This document shows positions 11,460-29,000 of a stretch of 64,000 nt of DNA, in pieces. The position numbers and the translations under genes are program-made. Within the stretch, counting starts at the first letter, position 1. Every line of letters begins with the position of its first letter. The notes beneath the pieces are model-generated. The model saw only the letters and a list, made by a program, of their open reading frames with translations, ran no database searches and was not told where the DNA came from. The stretch comes from Galaxea fascicularis (Eukaryota; Cnidaria; Anthozoa; Scleractinia; Euphylliidae): contig OX419343.1 of the NCBI GenBank assembly GCA_948470475.1, positions 27,140,353 through 27,204,352 of the forward strand, in the 5' to 3' direction.

Positions 11460-12185
11460 TTGACTGTTCTGGCTTTAATAAACGACGTTTCGGCCGTTCG
11501 GCCTTCCTCAGGTTAAAAGTTACAAACTAAAAATTATTTACAATGGTTGTGAGTTACAAGAGCAGCAACTTATATATCAAGCAAAAGTATTAAAATTAGA
11601 GTTACGTAATAAAACAAAGGTCTAAATTACAAGGTGAACGAATTACGTAAGAGTTGAATGCAAGTGGCAAGGAAGAAAATAAAGCCCAATATGTTTATTC
11701 TGCAGTAACAGGCTCCCCATTGAGGGCCTCTGAATGAATGTAATTAAGCAAAAATCATAACAGGATCCCAAGAAAGGGCCATTAAACCACAGTAATAACC
11801 TCCCTTCCAAAAGCCCCTGAATGAAAAGCCGACGACAAACACAACAGAATCCCTAAAAAGAGTTCCTGAACCCAGAAATAAACTAAACTAACAACTTCGT
11901 CCATGGTGATAATGGCTTAAAATACATTTGGAAAATGGCAAATCACAAATACTCAATTGTAATAATTAATGCGGTGTTTTGATCTAAATTCCCGCCTTTT
12001 ATTAAGACCATGAGGGTGAAGGGTAAATAATTGCGCGGTCCAGTATGCCTCCCTAGTGAGAAGTAATTGATCTAGGTGCAAGGAATTTTCAAAGGACCTA
12101 ATTTGTTCATATATATATATGAACACCGTGTTAGAAAAATAGACAGATTGAGACTGCCAAGAGCCACGGATTGAGGGCAAAACAA
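11460..12185 (-). mobile_element. Retroelement 3' relic, probably Penelope-like (GIY-YIG ending)
   Basis: On the minus strand, 12180 to 11953 reads as a frame ending LLTREAYWTAQLF and TLHPHGLNKRREFRS. The pattern REAYW...TL.P.GLN is, from memory of the family, typical of the C-terminal GIY-YIG endonuclease end of Penelope-like elements. Downstream on the same strand, about 11460-11515, comes AGGAAGGCCGAACGGCCGAA followed by ACGTCG, a motif type I associate with repeated retroelement ends. Only the end is present, with no reverse transcriptase domain, so it is a dead 5'-truncated copy. Another retroelement class with the same endonuclease is possible. Confidence 0.45.
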
Positions 12186-12306
12186 ATTCCTTTGCGAAAA
12201 GGAAGATGAGATGTGGAACGGAAATTACCCTCCCACACTTGTCACTAAGTTTTCCTTCGCGTTGATGGCAACCCCTATTTCAGCGTTCCGAATTTTGGAT
12301 GCGTGA

Positions 12307-12412
12307 GAAATGGGGCGAGAGCAAAACAAAGATGCGAGAGGGGAGGAGGGAAGAAGGAAGTCCCTCCGAGTCCCTCCCCCATCGCTTCTTATTTTTGCTC
12401 TCGCCTCATTTC
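12307..12412. repeat. Inverted repeat with GCGAGAGCAAAA arms
   Basis: GAAATGGGGCGAGAGCAAAA at the left faces TTTTTGCTCTCGCCTCATTT at the right, with inner purine- and pyrimidine-rich segments (GAGGGGAGGAGGGA against TCCCTCCGAGTCCCTCCC) that also pair. The whole 106-bp unit can fold into one long hairpin and looks like a tiny non-autonomous element. Confidence 0.6.
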
Positions 12413-13009
12413 CCGCGAAACCAAAATTCAGAAATGCTGCTTAACAAATACATTCCATGTTGCCGTGCGTCTGATCACAGGAGACGTCAAAATGTGGTAA
12501 GAACAACAGTGACACCCTCGGCTATCGCCCCATATGGCACGTTTTTGTGTTGTTTTCTTATATAATAATGAAAATTTTTTTGTTTCGTTTAGTGGCGATC
12601 GACTGAGACTGCTTGAGTTCAAGTCATTTTCTACAAAGAAACGTGTTTTTCCTTCTTCTTGCTTTTGGAATTTGTTCACAGCCTTGGCCAGACTTTTTTC
12701 TACGTCTTCGTTTACCCAATCTAGTAAAATTTCCTCTAAATTTTCAAAATTTTAGGCCATTTTAGAAAAAAAGATTTTAGTAATGAGGCCATCTGTGCGT
12801 CTTTCCTCCAAATAGATCGTAAGAACCAATCAAAATGTATGCAACATAATGTAGCTTATTATATAAACCCCACGTTGACGCATGCTGCACTGGCTAGGCA
12901 ACCTTCCAAAGTACAGATGTAGAACTGGAACTAGAATGTGGCCCTGATTACGCATGACGCTATTCTGTACAACCTTTGTCAAGGTCTCGGCAGACGAGGA
13001 ATCGTTGTC

Positions 13010-13194
13010 GTGGAAACATTGTTTTCCTGTTTGCGCGCACACGCAACATTTGTTGCGGAAGCAAAATTTGCTTCCCGGGAAGCCCTCGGCCTCGGGAAAT
13101 GTTTCCTTGTTTGTGCGGCAAGGAAGAAAAAAAATTTTTTTTGCTTCCTGCTTGTTTGCGCATCCAAGAAATATTTCGAGAAACAATGTTTCTG
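13010..13194. repeat. Chain of short perfect palindromes
   Basis: Within 185 bp lie CGCAACATTTGTTGCG, GGAAGCAAAATTTGCTTCC and AAAAAAAATTTTTTTT, each its own reverse complement. They sit between GAAACATTGTTTTCC at the left and GAAACAATGTTTC at the right. The phrase CTTGTTTGYGCG recurs in direct orientation. No reading frame is credible. It looks like a repeated element built of cruciform-prone units. Confidence 0.6.
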
Positions 13195-13547
13195 CAAACT
13201 GATGCTTCCTAGTTTTCGGGGACCTTTAGCTCTTAGTAACTGCGTCGGTGTTGTAGCAATCTTTCCTCTGGCTTAAAATTCTCACCTCGAATTAACATAA
13301 GTTCGCACTTTGCGCGTGGGCCCTACTAAAAAACAATTCAGTCGAGTTAAGAGCTGTTGCTGTAAACATGCGCCAAACCACAACAAACCCGTTTTGCTGT
13401 CAGCACTGACTAGCGCAGATTGGTATGAACGAATATAAACAAACTGATGGACATTGTCTTTCAGCTGACGGTAAACCCACATGAACATGAATCGATCCGA
13501 ACGTATAAACATTCTGTTATCATAATATAGATCTGACTTCATACTCA

Positions 13548-13674
13548 CAAATATTCATTTTCTCTTCGGGTACAAGGTCCTCAAATTTGGAATGCCATTC
13601 CTCTCTCACTTCGTAATTCACTTACTCTTTCTAGCTATAAACATAAACTTAGAGATTATTTTCAATCATTATAA
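13548..13674 (+). mobile_element. Non-LTR retrotransposon (LINE) 3' end, truncated
   Basis: The frame reads YSFSLRVQGPQIWNAIPLSL, then RNSLTLSSYKHKLRDYFQSL and TAA at 13672-13674. This is the very C-terminus of reverse transcriptases of the Jockey/CR1/L2 type (FS.R..GP.IWN..P..LR...S...YK..L). Only this end plus AT-rich 3' UTR to about 13900 remains. The copy ends about 160-390 bp before the dynein start codon and may lie in its promoter or 5' UTR. Confidence 0.75.
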
Positions 13675-14063
13675 GCTTAAACTAAGTAGAACTCAGGTTT
13701 TTGTTATTTTGCTTTATATGTAGTAATAATTCTTTATATGTTGTACTAGGTTGCCTTTTCTTTGTTAATTTTGTAATTTATTATAAATTTCTATTCTCAT
13801 TTGTAACTTAGCAGCTCATTGTAACTCTCTGACCTACGCCATAAAAGACTCTGGCTTTGGCATCTTATTATCGTTAACTTTCTGTACTTATTGAAACAAA
13901 AAATATTTGGAACGTATGTTGAACGACCTGACCATGGAACGAAGTGACCGAATACCGGAAGGACTGGGCACTAATCGGTTCGAAGGTGTTTCAGCCATCT
14001 TGGATGTGTGGAACGAACAACGTTCCTTTTCTTCGGTTTGACTTTTGATTAAGGGTTAACAAC

Positions 14064-22211
<8,148 letters not shown>

Positions 22212-22343
22212 CTCTACACAGACCCGTCGTTCTAAAGGGTAGACTTATTGTAATACTCTAGAAAGGAACAAAATAATGGTTGTCCTAACAGTTGGGCGGC
22301 ATGGGAATGGTTATGGTTGGTAAAAGTTATTATGTAAGAGTTT

Positions 22344-22352
22344 AATGCCCTG

Positions 22353-22392
<40 letters not shown>

Positions 22393-22596
22393 GAACACGG
22401 TTTAAAATTATTTTCTTTATAAAAGCTGCTTACTGATGTTGTTATGACTACAAATTCAGCGCAAATTAAAGAACATGTTTAAGTTCATCTAAATTATGCA
22501 TAACAGCCTGAGTTCCAGTTTTTCTTTAACGGTTTTCATTTTTCTAAACCTGTGTTTAATTAAACATGTTTAGTTGATGTGAACGGGGTATTATAA
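22344..22596. mobile_element. MITE-like element with CCCTGTTCACA ends
   Basis: TAATGCCCTGTTCACA at the left faces TGTGAACGGGGTATTA at the right, with two mismatches over 16 bp, and inner TTAAACATGTTTAA motifs on both sides. Length about 250 bp and no coding content. The CCCTGTTCACACC/GTGAACGGGG style of end is common in hAT-type MITEs, but no clear 8-bp target duplication was found. Confidence 0.65.
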
Positions 22597-23164
22597 GATT
22601 ATGGATAGGATGGAGTAGTCTGTTCAGTGGAGTTACATTCTTTAAAGCGAACGTGACTCGGACAGATGTTGGTTTGGTGATGGTTACTATTTCGAGTCAG
22701 TGCTCACTCCTTCAACTACAGTCACATTGCTGCCTTATTTTCCCAGCGACGGGTAAACTCAGCTGCGCTGTCGCTAATTTTTTTAACAGGCGGGGGTTTG
22801 TCAAAATTAGCCGGGTACTCCAGCTGTTTTAGTGTAGTCAGTGGGCTGATTTTTCCCGTAAAGTATCGGGGAATCAAACTCGAAATATACAAGCAAAATC
22901 CATGGCGCCTGTCCATAATGAAAGCTTTGTAAATGGTTGAGACTGGTCACCTTTGCACTAACAAAATGTTGGTTAATTCGGAAGTGAAAATATCAGAGAG
23001 AAAGGAAGGTTTGTTATGTACCATCCTTATTTATAGTTTCAGTTTCGCCATTTCAAATTGGTACAAGGAACAAACTGATTGCCCCTTTAAAAGGATATTT
23101 TAATTTGTTTGTTTATATACGGTGATAAAGGAACATGTACATGATGATGGTGGTACTGTGACGA

Positions 23165-23170
23165 AATAAA
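23165..23170 (+). promoter_or_regulatory. Candidate polyadenylation signal (AATAAA) for dynein
   Basis: AATAAA lies 954 bp downstream of the dynein stop on the plus strand, in the convergent gap. Only the motif and position support it. Confidence 0.35.
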
Positions 23171-23355
23171 GTCACTGGATAACCAATGTGGTTTAAAACT
23201 CGTAAACTAAGTATAATGATTCACATGTGGCCAGTTAAGTAACCGGAATCAATTTGTTGGAAAACCATTGCCTTCTTTGCAGTCTTCTTAAGAAACAACC
23301 AAAAAGATTGATAGTCCTGAGATGGGTCGGTCACTCAATCGAGACTATAGACAGA

Positions 23356-23366
23356 TTTATTTTATT
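23356..23366 (-). promoter_or_regulatory. Candidate polyadenylation signal for the collagen gene
   Basis: On the minus strand two overlapping AATAAA hexamers (AATAAAATAAA) lie about 395 bp after the collagen stop at 23759-23761. That would give a 3' UTR of about 0.4 kb. Confidence 0.5.
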
Positions 23367-23758
23367 AGTGAGCTAACGTTGCGCAGCTAAACCTTAAGTG
23401 TCTACACGGCGTCTTGCCATATTGGCTTGATCACTGAAATCAAGTTGAAATGCTGCTATTGCACGCAAAAGATATTTACTAATTGAGCCAACAAGTGGTT
23501 TAATGTTACTTCTATATTCTTGTTCTTCTGAATAAGTTACAGGTCGCACACTGAAAACATATCTTTTTCGTCAAAAATTGATTGGAAGTATCACCTCTAT
23601 TTCGAGTGTAATTTCCCTCGCTAAGCTCCTCGCTTATGGAGCGAGTAACTATGAACTCAAACAGCACAACACGTTTTTTTAAAATAACTGATTCGCATGC
23701 ACTTTAGCGCATGCTACTCAATGCACAGTTTAAAATACTTTGTTTCAGGGGTTGAGTA

Positions 23759-26013
23759 TTAAAAGAAACACACAGGTCCAATTTCCAGACCAAACTCTTC
23801 CCCAGTGTCCCCAATATCGTACACGGCTACATCATGTATTGGAAGGCGGTGCGTTTTAGAAGTGTTAACTTCCAAGACGGTTTTACGCCATGTCCCGTCT
23901 TTAATCTGAAAATGGTAAACACTAAATTAGTGAAAAGCTTCATACCGTGATCATCCGGTTCAATATCATTCTTACGAAAAGTGAAAAAATTGTTTAAGTT
24001 GAGTTAATAATTGCTAAGATCATTTCGTTTATTCATTTATAAACGTTTTGCAATCCTAGAATAATAATACACTTCAAAAGGTTGTTCAGCGATGGGAAGC
24101 GACACGCATTTAAGCATAAACACGCCAATGTACTTTAGAGCCCTCTCTGTCCCCCAAGACAGCTTTCCTTGTAAATACCCAAACGAAAATTGCAGGTAAA
24201 TCGCCCTTTAAATCTCCATCTAAAATGGCGTTTGTAAACCATGGCTTTACCTCGCACCCAGGTTAGTGCACTATTTGGAAAAGACAGTCATATTTCGTTT
24301 TTAATGATGGTTACCTTGCATTCATCCATCACTATTGTCGGTGCGTATTTTCTGGTGCCTTGAGCATGTATCTCTATCCCATTATCAGCTCTCAGTTTGA
24401 TGGAATGTTCGTTGTTCCCAGACTCCTGCTTATACCACGCGGTAGAGTTTAAACAGTGATAGATGATGCTCTGTTTGGCGTGGTCACTCAGGAGCCGCAA
24501 GAACGTCAACTGAATGGGATCACAGTCGTACGAAAACTGCATAGAATGGATAAAACATATGGTGATTTTGCGTTATCTCTTAGAAGCTCTTATATGATTT
24601 GTGGTGCGGAGGTCTTTGATTATGATAGAACATTACAAACTTTAGCCAAGATAGGAAAGGAAACATCAGAAGCTTCTCGACTTCCACACCGTCCCCTTGA
24701 TTGCCACAGAGGCTGGAGATTGTAATACAAACGCGCGCTATGGGCTGATTGTATTCCCTTTTCTCCGGCTCTACGTTTCTTGCAGCCAATATTCGGGTTG
24801 GCGCAGTGGTGAGAGCGCTCGCCTTCCACCAATGTGTCCCGGGTTCTATTCCCGCACTCGGCGTCATTAGTGGGTTGAGTTTGTTGGTTCTCTACTCTGC
24901 TCCGAGAGGTTTTTCTCCGGGTACTCCGGTTTTCCCCTCTCCCCCAAAACCAACATTTGATTTAATTTAGAGTTTATTTGATTTATAGTCTCCCCAATTA
25001 GTAGAGCACTCGTGTTCAGCTAGAACGATTTGAGACTTAAATAAAGTTGTTGTTGTTATTATTATTATTATTATAAGGGGGCTTGTTCGTGTCGGAAGCT
25101 ATTCATTCCTGCATGAGCCCTTGAAGAAGCTGTTTGTCTTCAGACTTTTTACGAGATGACTCACCTGCGGGCGTTTGTCAAAGTGCTTGGCAAACCATTT
25201 GTAGCCGTCAGGTCCCGAAAACCACTTTTTATTCCCTGTCTGCGAAAAACGAAATCAACGTTTGTTTTAGACTTGCGAGAAAAACTGAAAACGAATTTCT
25301 TTGATGGTATTTCGCTTCGCAGTCTAAGGAAAGAACACCGCGCGTTGCAACTTCAGTAGCACGCCTTCCGTAATCCATTCCTGGATTGCTGGGATACATA
25401 TTACAAGTTAACGAGATATCACTGAGCGGATAGTACACATTGAGTAGTTCTCGGTTTCGTTTGTGTTGCCATCATTAATTTGATGACTCGATTTCACAAT
25501 GGTCTCACCTTGCTTTTGTTTGGATTAATACAAGTTGCACTGAAGGTGAAGTCACAATAAACTTGAACTGCATCATCTGGTGGGCCCTCATTGGGATCAA
25601 CCCAGTAATGACCTACAACAGTTTGAAATCTCAGAAATATGGAAAAAAGCATTCCCTGTAAAGGGAACCTAACGTGTCGTTTCAACTACACCTAAACTAC
25701 ATTTGAAAGGCTTCTGCTACCAAACTGAAGATCCTTGCTTGTAAAGACACATTTTCAGTCTCAACACAGTTTTTATTAGCCAAGCCTCTAAGTTAATTAA
25801 TGCCACTCTAAGAGGATAATGCCAAAAAACATGGCATTATGGGTAGCCAGATTTCAAAGTGATAATTCACGTCTTACCGTTGGTCACATTGGGCTCAAGT
25901 TGTTTGAGATCTCGACAGGTTCTGGCCGGGTGGCGTCTGGTACCTAGAGGTCGTTCGCATCTCTTAAGGGACTGGACACGAGCACTGAGGACTTCAATCA
26001 TGGGGTTGATTTC
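23759..26013 (-). other. Collagen COLFI (C-propeptide) exons
   Basis: Exons in protein order: 25878-26013, 25509-25612, 25165-25239, 24315-24536 and 23759-23905. Landmarks: RRHPARTCRDLKQL, HYWVDPNEGPPDDAVQVYCD, QLTFLRLLS, IIYHCLNSTAWY, KTVLEVNTSKTHRLP and a final EFGLEIGPVCFF. NST in the YHCLNST text is the conserved glycosylation site region. Eight cysteines are present, but two positions differ from vertebrate chains: the Cys after RDLK and the one after DPN.G are missing, while a Cys occurs before the ARTC motif (LKRCERP) and another in SYDCDP. The 104-nt and 136-nt exons share a split Gly codon. Confidence 0.95.
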
Positions 26014-29000
26014 CTGAGAGGTAAATATCAAATAAAGAACCTTGCTATGAATTCGAGCCAGTGTCTGACACCTTGGTAACTGGTTTTATTGGATTCCAAA
26101 TGAGGTCGAATTACATACCGTAACAGGAGTATTTGATGAGTGGCTGTTATCCTTGCTTCTTGTCTGTGAACGTAAAATCAACACAATATAACAACCCATA
26201 TTCTTGCCGGATGCTAACCTATTTTCAAACTGAAAGCACAATGAATGTAGCTTGAAATGACTTACCAAACTGCTCCTGTAGAGCGAAGCTGATTTTGTGT
26301 TGCTTTTAGGCCGAGCTGGAGGATCGAACTGGGGACTGTCGCGATAACCGTACACCTGCCGTGAGATCTTAAAAAATATCACAGTTATGAAGTGCTATTT
26401 CTTCGGACACAAAAGCTGTCAAATACCTTGAACTTGTCATCATCGTCACCATTATCATCACCACCACCATCGTCATCGTCATCATCATTATCATCATCAA
26501 CAGCAACAATATCAACTATATCAATAGCAACTATATCATGATCAATTACGTCGACCCATTATTTTATTCCAAGCACCACCAGACCTCAAGGCCTTCCTCA
26601 CCTATCTCTTAGCCTCTAGGAATGCGCCTATAACTTGGTGTTCATAACTGCCGACTGAGGCATCGAAATACTACCAGAAAGCTATATTCCTCGTCTATAA
26701 TGACATCGGTCACTTTCTCTGAGCTATCGTAAAGGCTGTAGTATCAAGTAATTGTTTTATGGGCTAGCATACATAAAGTTAAGAGTGACTGATGGCTATG
26801 GGTAGAGCAGAGAAGCAGGCAAATGTCTATCTTTGTCGAACCGTAACTGCCACTGAGTCCATATGGTATGAATTGTTTTGAGCCGGTGTAACACGGCGAT
26901 GCATGTAACATGTCGGTTATTTTTACTTACCAGTCCGGCGAGATCAACCTAAGAAATGAATAGAATAAAAATGAAATAACAACGTTAAGGGAATACTCTT
27001 GGTTTGAACACCACACCGTACTGTTAATAAACAATCACGTCTAAAATTGGTCACCACATTGGCAATCATCTTGAGTTTCATTAGCCAGATATTACTAATA
27101 CCCCACCGCTTACTTCGTATATTTGGATGGAACTAGTCCATGGCAAGGTCACCTTGGCTCGGTTGTGCACGACGGGGTCTTGCTATTTATTTACACGCAA
27201 CTCTCTATTGGACATGGTATAAAATGATGATGTGCAGAGCGTTGACTTACCCAGAATAGAATATGAAAACTTATATCCTTAACCCTCTCACTCTCAGTAA
27301 AACGCAGTGGTGGAAAGATGAAATACCCAGGAAGCGCGTTACTGGACTTGTAAGCTAAGCGAGCGAAATGGTAAATAAAAAACCCCGCAAGTTATCGAAT
27401 CAAGCAAGTAGCAACTTACCGGTGGCCCTGGAGGACCGGGAAGGCCTAGGGCACCCTGTAAAGACATCATTAAGAATAAAGTGAAATTATGAAAGTTTGG
27501 TTGGATTGACGCACGGGAATTGTTGTTCCACCAAGAAGGTTGACTTGAAAGCGTGGCGAAAACCAGGCAGGGGTATCACTATCTGTGAGGGGGCTCAATC
27601 ATCGTACCCCTCTAGGAAGGTCATTACCATGCCACACTTGACATTGGTCATTCTCCGCTTCTTACGCTGAGGCAGACACCACTCCTTCGATGTGCCTTCC
27701 TCCTCCCATATCCAGGCGTCATTTTTGTGCTACTTTAACAGCCCACCCTTGTGGGCCAAGTATCGTCCGAATGATAATATGTTGCTATGTCAAGGTTACT
27801 GAGTTATCAAAGCGGCTAAGTGGCACAGATTTAGTTTAGCTGACAACACAGGATCGGATCCTTCACCTGAAGTCCCTCTTGACCCTGGGCTCCAGGTTCT
27901 CCCTGCAGTGGAGATAGAAACACAAACACTTCTTACAAAACCTGAGAACCTGTACACTGGTATTAAGAAAATACGAAAAGAAAGACCATGACATATATTG
28001 CTTGGACAAATAAAAAAGCAACATGCTTTCTGGTTCTCTGAAGCAGTCTTCTTTTTCACATTTGTACACCTTTCCTTTGTATCGGGTCGCTGAATGTTTT
28101 TTTGGAATTTCGAACTTCTTAAGAAAGCAGTTTTGGACATGTTGCAGATGCCCATACAAACTAGGTTAGGTATGACCAGTGTACAGTTGAACGATCTCTG
28201 CTAGCTCTCTTATATTTTAAGACCGTCAGAAATTTGTAGTGCAGCAGCTGTGTGCCGTGATTGCAAGAGTTCACTATAGGCGTCTAGCCACTGAGGAGAT
28301 AGAGAAGTGGACTGGATAATTTGTACCTTGTTTCCACTGTTTCCTAGAGGACCAGGTAAACCCTGAATAACAACAAAGGCCACATCAGGAAAACAAAGTG
28401 GTTTAAGTTAAATTTGTCGTTGGCCTATGGCCCCGCAAACGCTACGCGCGTTAAATTTGTTGCAACATTTAGAGTTTCTATATATTCAGATGTTTACTAA
28501 CATGGTTGTTGGTCGATGTAAACATAGATTAAGATCACAATCAGGGCGGACGAAGTAGCAACATTGAACTCTACTTACATCGGTTCCTGGTGGGCCGGAG
28601 AGACCCTGGGCTCCACTTATGCCATCTGGTCCCTAAACATGGAAATGGAATGTAACATGAAGTACGATTTAGGTGTTTTGCACGTGTCAAAAATCGGAAA
28701 GATAAAGAAAACGGGCTTAAAACGTTTTACCTGTGGCCCTTGTTTCCCCACAGGTCCCTGGACTCCAATGTCACCTAATACACCCTGAGTGGCGACAGAA
28801 GAGGTCATGTGTTAACTGAAGCATTAGAACGAAAAAATAGAAACCTCTCGCATCTCTTTATGGCAGACGATTTACCTTATTCGAGATTTCGAACACCATC
28901 GGACAAGTCGGATTTCTATGACCAAGGCCTCTCTTATGCAACCACTGAGGCACCATTACAGAGGTCTGTGTAGCCTGTGATCAGGCTTTAGCGCCTTAGA

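Larger units (their letters stand above)
10701..14063. other. Intergenic gap between GPCR and dynein gene, filled with relics
   Basis: No intact gene is seen. It holds a short AT microsatellite (about 11325-11343), a retroelement relic with a GIY-YIG-type ending on the minus strand (11460-12185), an inverted repeat (12307-12412), a chain of short palindromes (13010-13194), and a LINE 3' end on the plus strand (13548-13674). The dynein promoter and 5' UTR must lie in the last few hundred bases; I see no convincing TATA box. Confidence 0.55.
22212..23758. other. Convergent 3' flank between dynein and collagen genes
   Basis: This holds the 3' UTR of dynein (plus strand) and of the collagen (minus strand). 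A MITE-like element lies at 22344-22596. A 64-codon frame on the minus strand at 22722-22916 has no recognisable family and I do not call it. The rest is unremarkable. Confidence 0.6.

Noticed and set aside
12938..13276. Overlapping frames of up to 118 codons on both strands
   Set aside because: They arise from the palindrome chain at 13010-13194, where both strands read similarly; no family resemblance.
22722..22916. 64-codon minus-strand frame between dynein and collagen
   Set aside because: No known motif, and it lies in the convergent 3' flank; likely chance.
24795..24860. Possible tRNA gene in a collagen intron
   Set aside because: The tRNA-like head continues into a SINE body with an AATAAAG and TTA tail.
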